NCBI GenBank assembly: GCA_020310875.1
Contig: CM035407.1
Span: forward strand, 90,347,132 to 90,411,131
Reading direction: 5' to 3'
DNA: 64,000 nt
Source of the DNA: Ceratopteris richardii
Lineage: Eukaryota > Streptophyta > Polypodiopsida > Polypodiales > Pteridaceae
The notes under the pieces are model-generated. The model was not told where the DNA came from. It saw nothing but the letters and a program-made list of their open reading frames with translations, and made no database searches. Made by a program: the position numbers and the translations under genes. This document shows positions 30,546 to 41,130 of the stretch, piece after piece (position 1 is the first letter of the stretch; each line of letters opens with the position of its first letter).

Positions 30546-33404
30546 ATGGAGGAAGGATTCAAATCCCTTATTGTTGAGAAACAAGGCCAAAGAATAGTCT
30601 CTTCTATGTTGAGAGAGAAGGGAAAATTCAATGGCATCAACATCACAAGCTACTTAGATTTGTTTGAAGAGCAATCTATGATTTTTGGTCTTCCCGAAGA
30701 TCTTTTGATATCATTCTTTGAACGAATTGTTGATAGCTCTATCATAAACCGTGTCACTCAATATGATAGTCTTCCTTGGAGTGATTTTAGAAAGGAGATG
30801 CTCAAAGAATTCTATCTTGAAGATTATAGCCAACATAATCGAGATGGATTCTTACGATGGGTCAATTCTCCAAAGCCTAGTAGCTCTATTACTCACTTAC
30901 AAAATGAGTATATTACACGCTATGAACAACTTCCTAATGAGGATAAGATAACTTTGGAACCTGATCTTGTGATCAATTTTCTTAAGCTTCTTCATCCTGA
31001 AACTCGTAGGGAAGTTGAACGGCGATTAGAAGAACCAGATAAGCGCTATGGTCTTACTCACAATTGGCAAAAAGTGCGTAAAGTAGTAGAGGCTGTAGCC
31101 CATAGACATCAAAGACAATCCATGCTTTATGAGCAAACTAGTCTTCCTCAAGCTAGCCTTCCACAAATTAAGGAGCAATTTAGAGAACAATCCCATGCTA
31201 TGCTTTTTGACTCTACTCCTATTCCTCAAATGATGGAGCCTACTCAAGGTTTTAAAGTAGAGCCAAATAAAAGTGTAGTTGAACAATCTCAAGTGGATAT
31301 TCTCACTAAGCAAATGGAAAGTCTTATTGCTACACAATCCAATTTGGCCAAGACTATAGATGCTTTACAATCTAGTTACACCAAAACTTTCCAAAATCAA
31401 ATGAACCCAATGAATTTTCAAGAGCCTAATCAACATGTTATAGCTACCAATCAAAATCCACAAGTAGCTCCTACTCAAGCATATCAAGTTCCTCCAATGC
31501 ATAATCCTTCAATGCAAAATCCTCATCCTCATGTGCAAAATCCTCAAATGTATCAAAACATGTATCCTCAAGCTTCACAAATAGCTTTTCAAAATCCTCA
31601 AAATCAGAGTTTTCAAAATCATCAACCGTATAATATGGAAGATCCTCTTGCACCTCAAGTACCACATGTTGCTCCCCAAGCTCCTCAAATACATCAATTG
31701 CCTTATCAAAATCCTAATTATCCTGTTCAAGCAATACCTTATCAACAAAATCCTCAATTTCAAAATTTCCCACCACAAGTTAATCAAAATCCTCAAAATC
31801 AAAATGGTTTTGTGTGTGGCCCTCGTAGGTGTCCTTGGTGTGATTCGTTAGAGCACTTTTTGAGAGATTGTGAATTATTGAAGGCTGCTAAGGAGCAACG
31901 ACTAGTAATAGACATAGACAAGAAAATCTGTGACTATCGATCTAGGCTACCTTTGCAAGGAAATTATGGTAAGGGAGGAATGAAAAAACATTATGAAAAT
32001 ATAACCATAATGGACGTAGGAACTAGAGGAGTGAAACTAGAAGCTCTTGATGAACAACAAGTAGAATCAAGTAAACCCACAAAGGAAGGTGATTTTTCCA
32101 TAGAGGCTTTAGTAAGAGCACGGGATGAGATTAGGAGAATAACGGCTTGGGAGTCACTGATAGAAGATCAATCTCTTATTTCTCACATATCCAATGTAGA
32201 AGAAAAACGAAAAAGAGATGAAGTTGAGCCTAGTGAAAGAAGAGTGACTCGAAAACAAACCTCAGAGGGAATAGAAACAATCATAGAGCAAGGAGAAACA
32301 TCACAATCTAAAGATAAAAAACGAGAATCAGAATCCAATGAACAAAAACAAGAGGAGAAACAAAAAGGGAAGAAGACAAAGCAAAGAAAAATAGAACCAA
32401 AGCCTTTAGATAAACAAGAACAATCAAAACAAACTGAAGACCAAACACGAGAACATGAACAAAAACAAGACCCTGAGCAAAAACAAAAGAAACCAAAGAG
32501 AAAACCTAAAGCCATCTTGATTTCAGAAATTGAGAGAAAAATAGATCCTATGGAGATTTTAGATGACATTTTGCTTAAGAGTCAAGTGACTATGTCTTTA
32601 GAACAAGTTTTCTCTATTGCAAAGCCTGTTTTTAAAGATAACTTTATCGGCCTAATTAAAAGAAAGAGGTTTCCACTTAATCTAGATACTGAGATGCAAG
32701 ATTCTCTAGATCAAGATCAAGCTATGAATGAAGCCTTAAACTTTGATGAATCTGATGAAGAGGACTTTGATGATGATGAAGTAAATGTTAATAAAAATTT
32801 CTTAGGACCTATTCAACCTGACCATGAAAATCATGAAAACAATCCTGAAAGCCACTTTAAAAGAACATTTTGGTCTAGAGGTACATCAGAGATGCATGTT
32901 AAAATAGGAAATGATAAGAACACTATCACTGTAAATGCATTAGTAGATTCCGGCTCTGAAATCAATGTTATTTCAAGAGAAGTCTATGATAAGTTTCGAT
33001 GGCCCATAGATAAAGATTGTGGATGGCGTATGAGAACTGCAGATAATGGTGTAGGTACCCTGTATGGAGCTTGTGCTAGTGTGCCCATATCCATAGGAGG
33101 AATCACAGAAGAGTTTCACTTTTTTATTCAAGATAATTGCTCCTATGAAGTTCTCTTAGGTCAACCCTTTATTTGTGAGAGTCGTATGGAAACTAAAGCC
33201 ATGGATGATGGGTCTACCTATGCTAGATTCAAGTCTAAGGATGGAATGCAATCACTTCAAGTCATGACAGTAGGAGTGAATCATCCTAGGAATCGATTGT
33301 CAATTAGAAAGAAACCTATTGTTACTCAGGGTCACGAGCATGCTTGTAGTGATTGTGCACCTCGATTCATGTTTGGAGCTACATATGATCAAAATTTCGG
33401 ATAG
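30546..33404 (+). CDS. GYF Gag-protease
   Basis: First in-frame ATG is at 30546; the frame opens at 30366 but has only non-ATG codons before it. The Gag core follows (KFNGINITSYLDLFEEQ, INRVTQYDSLPW, WVNSPKPSSS). A long Asn/Gln/Pro-rich region covers roughly residues 250-430, then one zinc knuckle CPWCDSLEHFLRDC, then a Lys/Glu/Gln-rich highly charged stretch. The retropepsin comes last: NALVDSGSEINVIS with the catalytic Asp near 32947, and YEVLLGQPFI. It ends at TAG 33402-33404. Gag builds the particle and the protease matures it. The Asn/Gln-rich segment is prion-like in composition. Protease fused to Gag rather than to RT, with a -1 shift into pol, is unlike the single-frame DP elements. 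Confidence 0.85.
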   Translation: MEEGFKSLIVEKQGQRIVSSMLREKGKFNGINITSYLDLFEEQSMIFGLPEDLLISFFERIVDSSIINRVTQYDSLPWSDFRKEMLKEFYLEDYSQHNRDGFLRWVNSPKPSSSITHLQNEYITRYEQLPNEDKITLEPDLVINFLKLLHPETRREVERRLEEPDKRYGLTHNWQKVRKVVEAVAHRHQRQSMLYEQTSLPQASLPQIKEQFREQSHAMLFDSTPIPQMMEPTQGFKVEPNKSVVEQSQVDILTKQMESLIATQSNLAKTIDALQSSYTKTFQNQMNPMNFQEPNQHVIATNQNPQVAPTQAYQVPPMHNPSMQNPHPHVQNPQMYQNMYPQASQIAFQNPQNQSFQNHQPYNMEDPLAPQVPHVAPQAPQIHQLPYQNPNYPVQAIPYQQNPQFQNFPPQVNQNPQNQNGFVCGPRRCPWCDSLEHFLRDCELLKAAKEQRLVIDIDKKICDYRSRLPLQGNYGKGGMKKHYENITIMDVGTRGVKLEALDEQQVESSKPTKEGDFSIEALVRARDEIRRITAWESLIEDQSLISHISNVEEKRKRDEVEPSERRVTRKQTSEGIETIIEQGETSQSKDKKRESESNEQKQEEKQKGKKTKQRKIEPKPLDKQEQSKQTEDQTREHEQKQDPEQKQKKPKRKPKAILISEIERKIDPMEILDDILLKSQVTMSLEQVFSIAKPVFKDNFIGLIKRKRFPLNLDTEMQDSLDQDQAMNEALNFDESDEEDFDDDEVNVNKNFLGPIQPDHENHENNPESHFKRTFWSRGTSEMHVKIGNDKNTITVNALVDSGSEINVISREVYDKFRWPIDKDCGWRMRTADNGVGTLYGACASVPISIGGITEEFHFFIQDNCSYEVLLGQPFICESRMETKAMDDGSTYARFKSKDGMQSLQVMTVGVNHPRNRLSIRKKPIVTQGHEHACSDCAPRFMFGATYDQNFG

Positions 33405-36211
33405 AATCCATTGTTGAGCGGGACAACAGTGGATATTGGTTTGACATCTCGCATCCAACCAACATGTACAATAGTTTGTCACTTTGTTTTCCACATTCTA
33501 GATTAGATTTTCTTCATAAGAGTCAATTGTCCAAGTCTTTTATCCAAAAAAGCCAAAAAAATTATAAAAACAACAAAATCATGGAACATGATGAGAACAT
33601 TGAGCATGTGATTGAGACATCTCATTGTTTCTCTACTCTTGAGGAGTTAGAGTTATGTCTTCAACAAAATTCTAATTCCCATATTATTCTTATTTCTTCC
33701 CTTGATGAGTATGCTCTAATCCAAGAGTATGCTCTCAATGTTGACAAGTGCTCAAAATTTAACCAAACACATGATGCCTTAGTTGAAACAAAGTACAAAA
33801 CTGTAGACAAAAAAATCAAACCCATAGCTCAACCATTACCTCAAGGAAGTAATGAAAAAATTATTGATGTGAAAAATGATCCAATTCTTCGGGATAAGAA
33901 AAACATAGGACATACATTCACGGATGAGACAATCAAACAGGTGAAAATTGGTAGAGATGATGACTTTCTTTTGCCAGCAGAGAGAGATAAATTTGAGAGA
34001 GTTATACGGAGCCATGGAAAAGCATTTACTATGTATCCTCATGAGATTGGTTGTGTAGATCCTAAGCTAGTTGCACCCATGATAATCTTTACTATTCCAC
34101 ATATTCCATGGAAACTTCGCCCTATACCAGTTCCAAAGGCTCACTTACTTGAGCTAATGAAACTACTTAAGGAGAAGATAAACATGAGAATTTTAGAGCC
34201 ATCTTTTGCACCTTACTCAAACAGATGGTTCACTGTGCCTAAAAAGAATGGGAAACTACGTTTTATTCAAGATCTCCAACCTGTCAATAAAGTCACCATA
34301 AGGAATGTAGGAACAGGACCCATTGTAGATGAGTTTGCTGAATCATTTTCAGGACATTCTATCTATTCAATGGGTGATCTATATTCTGGATATGACCAAT
34401 TCCAATTAGCAATTGATAGTCGTGACATAACCACAATGAAAACTCCTTTAGGCTTAGTGCGAATGTGTACTTTACCTCAAGGAGCGACTAATTCTGTGGC
34501 TCATATGATGAGTGCTATGAATATGGTCTTACATGACTTTATCCCTCATATAACTATGCCATTCATTGATGATATTCCAATTAAAGGGAGTGAGAAACGT
34601 GTAAAGGACATTACTTTAGATTCATCGGGATGTCGTAAATTTGTTCTTGACCATATCTCTGATTGTGAAAGAATATTTCAACGATTTGAAGAGGTAGGTC
34701 TCACATTTTCCATAGAGAAATCTGTTTTTGGTGTCAATGAGGTACTTATTGTTGGACATTTATGTGGCCATTATGGTCGAAAGCCATACCCACAAAAAGT
34801 TGATGCCATTAGCAAGATTTCTGAAACATGTAACAACGTGAGTGAGGTACGTAGATTTCTTGGTGCTTGCATCTTTTATGTTATTTGGATCCCTCACTTT
34901 GCTCATGTTGCTGATTGTCTTTATGACTTGTTGAGGAAGAAACGAAAATTTATTTGGACTGACAAACACACTCAAGCTATGCGTAAATTGAAGAAATTAT
35001 TGCTTAAAGCTCCCATCCTTAAGCGTGTAGACTATTCTGCTAACAAACCTATTATATTGACTGTTGATACTAGTCCTATTGGTATAGGTTGGGTCATAAG
35101 TCAAGATGATAGTGAAGGGAATAGATATGCAATTAGGTTTGGTGCCAAAATTCTACATGAAACACAACGAAAATATCCACAAATCAAACGAGAACTATGG
35201 GGTATGGTAACAGCTTTGAAAACAGACAAAGAATATTTCATTGGTGCAAATGTCAAAGTTGAGACTGATTGTTTGCCTCTCATTGGAATGATAGCCAATT
35301 GTTCATCTCCTGATATAGCCATGCTTAGATGGATCTCATATATTAAGTTCATAAATCCTGAGTTAGTTCATATTTCCGATAAGTCAAACTCAGTTGCTGA
35401 TATGTTATCGAGAGCTAGATTTGATGATGATCTTGAAAGTGATCTAATAAAGAATGTGAACTTAATTGACTATGTTCCACATATATATGAGTATGAGAAA
35501 TTTCATGAGTCTGAGTACGAAAATGAATGGAGAGACATAGGAAAGTATCTTAGTACACTACAACCATTACCTAACTGGACTACGAATAGATTCCGTAACA
35601 TTAGGAAACGAGCTTATAACTTTTTCCTATGTAATGGTTATCTTTGGAGACATGCTAAGGGTAAGGTTAAGAATCCACAACGAGTCCTAGGAAAAAGAGG
35701 TCTTCAATTGCAAGTAATGAAGGAAATGCATGAGACATTATGGGCCGGTCATAAAGGATTTTTTGGAACATATGAAAAAATTAGAAGTACCTATTATTGG
35801 CCTAGGATGTATGTTGACATTAGTAGCTATGTTTCTACATGTTCTACTTGTCAACTTCATTCATCAGTCAAACATAGAGATCCGTTGCATCCTACTTATC
35901 CACCTTGTATTCACTACAAGTGGGTAGTAGATCTTGTAACTATGCCTAAAGGTATCGACAAAATGCGTTACATTGTACTTGCAAGAGAAGACTTAACTAA
36001 TCATGTAGAGGGACGTGCACTACGATCTAAGACCACTTACAATGTTTGCAAATTCTTGCTTGAAGATGTCATAAGTCGCTTTGGGTACATAGAGAAAGTA
36101 GTTGCCGATCGTGGAGAGTTAAATGCGAGAGAAGCTAAAGAGTTCTTTGAGCGTCACGGTATTCGTTTGTCTCTCACTACTGCATATAACCCAGAGGCCA
36201 ATGGTAAAATC
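33389..36211 (+). CDS. GYF pol: reverse transcriptase, RNase H, integrase (truncated)
   Basis: Entered by the -1 shift; the first ATG (33464) is probably not the real start. RT: LEPSFAPYSNRWFTVPKKNGKLRF, SMGDLYSGYDQFQLAID, MCTLPQGATNSVAHMM and MPFIDDIPIKG with the two catalytic Asp at 34568-34573. RNase H: LTVDTSPIGIGWVIS, QIKRELWGMVTAL and SVADMLSRA. Integrase: HHCC finger (ETLWAGHKGFFGTYEKI, CSTCQ), WVVDLVTMPKG, VADRGELN and AYNPEANGKI. It stops right before the catalytic Glu, where DP3 sequence takes over; the remaining codons to 36268 are read from DP3 antisense. The FIDDIPIKG box and LPQGATNSVAHM resemble, from memory, Ty3/gypsy elements of basidiomycete fungi more than the usual plant lineages. 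Confidence 0.85.
33392..33432 (+). promoter_or_regulatory. Programmed -1 ribosomal frameshift signal of GYF
   Basis: Slippery heptamer A AAT TTC (33392-33398) lies in the gag frame two codons before the gag stop. A 9-base spacer follows, then a 9-bp stem CCATTGTTG / CAACAGTGG (33408-33416 and 33424-33432, one G-U pair) with a 7-base loop. Slipping back one base enters the pol frame, which is open from 33389. All three parts of the classical signal are present with standard spacing. Confidence 0.75.
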
Positions 36212-39200
36212 TGTCAGAAGAGCATCCCAGTCTACTGGCCCAGGAACCTCTGGATGTGGCATGCGTAGCTTTTCGGAGTGGAGAGCTTGTTCCACTGCAA
36301 ACAACTGCAAGAGATGGGATGGTCTGGGAATGAATATCTCGGAGTGATATTCCCAGAATCCCGTGACAAACATCTCTTCGAACGTTTGTTTGAAGCAGGC
36401 CGGTAGATATTTGATGCGAGCGTGCCATGCATACACAACATTGCTCGATGGAGTTGTGCTCATGTCGTATACAAGGTCCTGGTTCCCTTCATTAAATCCT
36501 AGTGCTGAGAGATGCGGTTCCTTGACATTTTTGAAGGTCCTGAAGGTGACCAGCATAAGTTCGAAAATTTTCAGGCACATCTGAGTCATGATATCAGGAA
36601 CATTCTTGAAACGGACCCCCCAATGCCGAATCGTTGAAATCATATATCCAATTGTAGGTGCGCCCTTAGGGGGTGCGAAGTACACGTAATTTAACCACTT
36701 CTCACATCCTTTGATCGTCAGCACTGTATGTGTGTACTCCGGCCAGGATCTCCTTCAAAACACAGGGCAATAACATGGATTATATTTGATGTACAATGGC
36801 ATGTTGTTCCATGTTCTTACCATTTCCGGGTAGGTTTCGAGCAGCCGAATTCTCCACGTTGGTTGGCGAATATGTCCTTGCTTGGCACTTTCTGGGATGT
36901 CATCGGGTGCAAATTGGGTGGCAGAGGTGGGTTCCCTTGAGGTGTGGCGCTTGATCTCCGCATTATAATCTGCCATTAGCACGCAAAAAGGTACATACAG
37001 ATCATCCGATGGGCCGATCCACCTATGGTGTGAAAGATTCTGAAAATAATCAGATTTTATTACCACCTCTTCCAATTTTGACATCAATGCGATTTGGACT
37101 GCCACCCTGTCATCATGCGTCGTGGCTACTTTCTCTAACTTTTGCATCCATTCCGGTGCCTCAATCTCAATTGTGTCCATTCCCTGTTCTGTGCGCTTAC
37201 CGCCGGGTGTTGGCATTGGTACATAGGGATCCTCGAATGTTTCTTCTACTTCAATTGGCACCAGATCGTCAGGCTCGGGGTCTACCAGAGGGGAGGGCTG
37301 ACGCTCATATTGCATAACCTTGCTGCGTAATTCCTCAAGTTCGGCCCGAAGTTTAGTGACCTCTTCAGCTGTTTCTTCTGCGGTTATGCTCGGGCTGGGT
37401 TCTGTCTGTCGAGTGGCCAACTGTCTTCGTAACTCATCTCTTTCTTTTTCTAAAACGGCATGGGCCTCCATTAGATCTGCATGAGTTTCTAACACCACCT
37501 GCATATTCTCCGAGGGAATTGCCTTGAATCGTTCTGGGTCAATCTCTTGTGGGGAACCCTCCATGGCCGCCTCCAGATTTTCTTCGTTCTGTTTCTGTAA
37601 TCTTTTATTCTCCTCTAGCGCTGTAGACATATGCTTGCGGAGGAGGCCCAAGTTCCGTCGAAGTTTCAGGTTTTCCGTGATCTGAGAATGTAGCAGCTCG
37701 TCCATATGTCGTCGTTCTTCATCATCTGCTTGGGGTGGGTTGGCTTCTAATTGTGCGTATTGCTCCTGTAATGTCACGTGCTGCTGTTCGAGTAGCTGCT
37801 TCTGCTCTTCAAGATCCCTACATCGTGCTTGGAGATCTTCGTGGCTTCGGAAGAGCATTGTATGTTGGTTGTCCAGGTGTTGGTAGTGTTGCTGAAGTTG
37901 GGCCATGCATTGATGCATATTATTAAATAAGTTACTGAGAGGAATAGTGTTGAATGCAGAGGGGTAGGGAAAGGGAAAGGGGATTGTGGATGCAGTACTG
38001 GGGACGGGTGAGGGGGGAGGTGGGGGAATGGGAGATTGTGGGTAAATGGGGGATGGGAGAGGTGCAGATGTGGGTGATACCTCCATGAAAGTGGGGTTCG
38101 TGGTGGGAGTGACTGTGAACATGGGGATTGTGGTAGCGGTGAGGGTTGTGAATGTGAATAGAGGTGTGTAAAATTGTGAACTTCTAGGAAGTGTGCTCGG
38201 GGTGGTGAGGTGTACCGTGGCGGTAGTTAGACTTATGTTTTCAGTGGGAGTAGAGTGTGTGGGTTGGCTGATGGTTTGTGCGTTGGTGTGTGTAGGGGTT
38301 TCAGAGGTGGTGACAGTGGAGGTTACAGTGGTAGAGGGAGGTGAGTGAGGTGGATGTGGGGGAGAAGGTGGCAAGGGAGGTGATGGGGGTGCACTCGATG
38401 TGTGGGCTTCCTCGGTGTCGTGAACTGTGTGTGCTGTGCCAGTGGTTGTGGGGGTGCCTTGTGGTCCTGAACCTAATACATTCATTCGTTTTCCTGTTCG
38501 TGGGGGGCGTCTTCCATATCTTCTCTCTGTCCTTCGTGATTGCGCTAGTGCGGTATGCACTGTTTCCGGTACTCCCAAAGCATCTGATATCATTTCCAAG
38601 GTGGCACGGTATTGCTCGTCCACACCTTCCTCCTCCAGAATCTGGTTCATGAGAGCTTTACCTGCAGCTAATGAGAGCCTGTGTTGCTCTTGAACTCGGT
38701 TCATTGTATCGTAAAGCTTCTTTAACGCGCTAGTGTAGGCGGGGGCACCTTCCAATACTTGTAGGGCTTCTTGATCATATTCTTGTTCTTCTGCTTCTGA
38801 TTGTCCACCCTGTGTCTCCCCATGAGCTTCTTCTTCATCGTCCACGTTGACTACGTCCGGTTGGCTGGGCTGTGCTTGGTCTGGGGCCGTTTGCTGTCCA
38901 CTGGCTTGCTCTTCTTCAACTTCTACATTTACAGCTTCGATGATTCTTGCAACTTCTTCGTCCGTTAGATCTTCGAGGGTGAACCCATGCGGGAATTCCA
39001 GATCAGTCGGTACTGGTGGAAATACAAGATTAGGGCCATCTGTGCTGTGCCTAGGTAGCCTGATAGTAAATGGTTGCACTCGTCGTGGAAGTCTTGGGGT
39101 TGTCTCAGGCGTCAGGGTTGCACCGCGAGCTTGTGCACAAGGCATCTGGACGGCTCCTCTCATCTTCTTTGAGGGAGGCCCTACGGCTGACAATCTTCGT

Positions 39201-40126
39201 TGAAATTCCTGTGCTCTGGACCAGATCAGAGCCCTCTGCACCGGTACATCATATGCGAGACATCTGTATACAATCCTTGTGAGTGCGCAGCAACCATACA
39301 ACACAGATTTTTGCTTTTTATACCATCTCTGATGGCCCATATGAATCTGGTCGATAATCCAGTGGGGCATATTGATGGTCAACTCAAAAGCATCCGCCAG
39401 GTAGAGGCTAAACCAGATCTTTTTGGGAGGCATTGTGAACCTCTCCTGCGCGGGGAAGGCGAAATGTTGCATGACCATACGTAAGTGGATGGCGATCGTG
39501 GGTGTCATTGCAACCATGTCCTTCAGCTTCGTCAGATTCCTGTTCTTCATGTTGTCTGGAACCATAGTCTCTTTCTCTGTTGGAATGTGCATACCAGTCA
39601 TGTCGAGTGCTTCTCTTACCAGGTTGATAGTCAAGCGGAAACGCTTCAGCTCGTTGCCCCTTGTGAGTGATGGGAGCACAAAGGAGCTGTATCCTTTCTT
39701 GTCTTTGCTGGGGGTGAGGGTACTAATTAGATATGAGCATCTTAGGAAATCTGGCTTTGGTAGTTGGAACTTGAAGTAGTCATAAAGCCCAGCCTTCTTC
39801 CATATCGGCTTCAGTCCTTCGTTGTTCTGTAGCTTTTCAAACTCCCTGGTAAAGAAATGGTATCTGCCCCAACGTCCATTGAATTCTACCTCGGACTCCC
39901 ACATATATGTGCCTTCACCCAGAGGGCCAGCAACGTCGCTGAACCAGTGTGAGGTTTTGCCCACCGGCATGGTGTGACCCTGTGGAGGATTCTGAATTGG
40001 TATGGCATGTAATGCTCGTAATGCCGCTGGTCTTTCCTTTAATTCCTCCTCGTCCGGAAGGCTTTCGATGTCCACCACTTGGGGGCTGGTGCCTGCCTGG
40101 GAGCTAGTTCCTACTGTATCTGTCAT
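36207..40126 (-). CDS. DP3 ORF2: large protein of unrecognised family (one in-frame stop, C-terminus lost)
   Basis: ATG chosen at 40126 because TDTVGTSSQAG aligns with the DP2 start; the frame itself opens further upstream, ahead of the predicted splice site. About 1300 codons. In order: N-terminal domain (roughly 40-300) with FFTREFEKL, LPKPDFLRCSYLI, MTPTIAIHLRM, QHFAFPAQERF, KIWFSLYL and YGCCALTRIVYRCLAYDVPV; acidic linker; Pro/Ser/Thr-rich low-complexity part (roughly 570-740); long coiled coil rich in Gln, Glu and Leu (roughly 750-960); C-terminal domain with LMADYNAEIKR, LLETYPEMVRTWN, LVYDMSTTPS and YAWHARIKYLPACFKQTFEE. TGA at 36755-36757 interrupts the C-terminal domain without a frame change. 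N- and C-terminal domains are shared with DP2. No signal peptide, membrane segment or enzyme motif seen. A distant relation to plant transposon-associated ORF domains is possible but unproven. Confidence 0.72.
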
Positions 40127-40147
40127 TTTACTTCTTGTTGTCTGTCT

Positions 40148-40227
40148 CTGTGAGAATATACAAACATGTGTTAATATTGTACAGGACAAGGGAGGACCGT
40201 TGTTGTTCCCATCACAATATTAACATG
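40148..40227 (-). promoter_or_regulatory. DP3 inter-ORF hairpin with branch point and 3' splice site
   Basis: On the element strand: arm CATGTTAATATTGT (40227-40214), 33-base loop, arm ACAATATTAACACATG (40180-40165), a 14-bp stem with a 2-base bulge. TTAAC in the second arm fits the branch-point consensus (A at 40171). ATTCTCACAG ends at 40148, 23 bases later and 22 bases before the ORF2 ATG. Same layout as DP2, supporting expression of ORF2 from a spliced RNA; no donor site was identified. Confidence 0.55.
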
Positions 40228-40313
40228 AGGGTCGGGAGCGAATAATGGGTTAGTAAGTGTTCGGTGCACGTGTGTGTAGTTAATGCTTGGGTAGTCCTAG
40301 AAGACTAATGAAG

Positions 40314-41130
40314 TTAGTAAGTGGGGATGAATTTACAAATTGGGATCGGGGGGTTTATTACAGGTCTTAGGCTGCCAAATGCAGTGGATGGGCTTTGCTT
40401 TCGGTTTCGTAGAGACTCTAGAGAGCTTTCTCGGTGTCGCGGTTTGAAATGGGGCCTTTTAGGGACCCATTTACAAGTGATTACATGCGCGCTCTTGGGT
40501 CTTGGTGTGTTCTTGAGTGTTGAGAACGAGTGAATACTGGCAGTATGCGTAGCTGCGTTATGCTGTTTAGGTTGTGGCCTCGGCGTAGCTACTTGTGCCC
40601 TCAAGCAAGCCTTAGGCACCCAAATTTGTCTTGATTGTGGGCTAGCCTTCATCGACTTCTTGGGCACCCAAATAGATTTCACGTTAGCCGGAGAATTTCT
40701 GCAAGACTTCTTATTAATGTCGTGTTGTTGGTTATTAATAAGAAACTTCGCCCGTGTAGTTGACAGTGGTGCAACCGGTTGTTCGCCTTTCCGCACCCAC
40801 ACATGGTTTATTTTCTGGGACATTCTGCTGCGCAGGTACTTTTGATCTCGGACATAGGTAGTACTCTGCTTCTTCTGCCTTTGATCCACCTTGGGTTGCT
40901 GCCTCCTTCTGGCCTTTGGAAAAGAAGGGAGTTCCGTTGCATTCCTGACTCCTTTTTTGCGAATATCATTCCTCTGCAACACATAGTTTTGGACAAGAAC
41001 AGCATGGTCATCTTCATGTGTACCCCTGGAAGGACCAGGAGTCTGTGCCTTTCCTAGTTCCTTGAGTGCTCCATTGTCTAATTCTACTGTAACTCGACTA
41101 TGATTGACCCAAACCTGGAGAAGTCCACTT
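40314..41130 (-). CDS. DP3 pol tail with W-V-P-K repeats
   Basis: Continuation of the polyprotein after the second protease, ending at a stop at 40314. Basic, with HVWVRKGEQP, SIWVPKKSMKASP, QIWVPKACLRAQ and CKWVPKRPH spaced 25-45 residues. Upstream is a conserved piece PGPSRGTHEDDHAVLVQ. Equivalent series occur in DP1 and DP2. No known domain; conservation of the W/basic motif against a variable background suggests a binding function, which is inference. Confidence 0.7.

Larger units (their letters stand above)
28208..36211 (+). mobile_element. GYF: Ty3/gypsy element with -1 frameshift signal, 3' end lost
   Basis: Probable LTR and leader (28208-30545), gag-protease (30546-33404), frameshift signal (33392-33432) and RT-RNase H-integrase (33389-36211). 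The integrase is cut at a junction with DP3 ORF2, so the last part of integrase, the polypurine tract and the 3' LTR are missing. Both ORFs are otherwise free of stops, so the copy is fairly young. Confidence 0.85.

Noticed and set aside
36207..40126. ORF2 as an envelope gene
   Set aside because: No signal peptide, no membrane-spanning segment and no furin-like site were seen; Pro/Thr-rich sequence alone is not enough.
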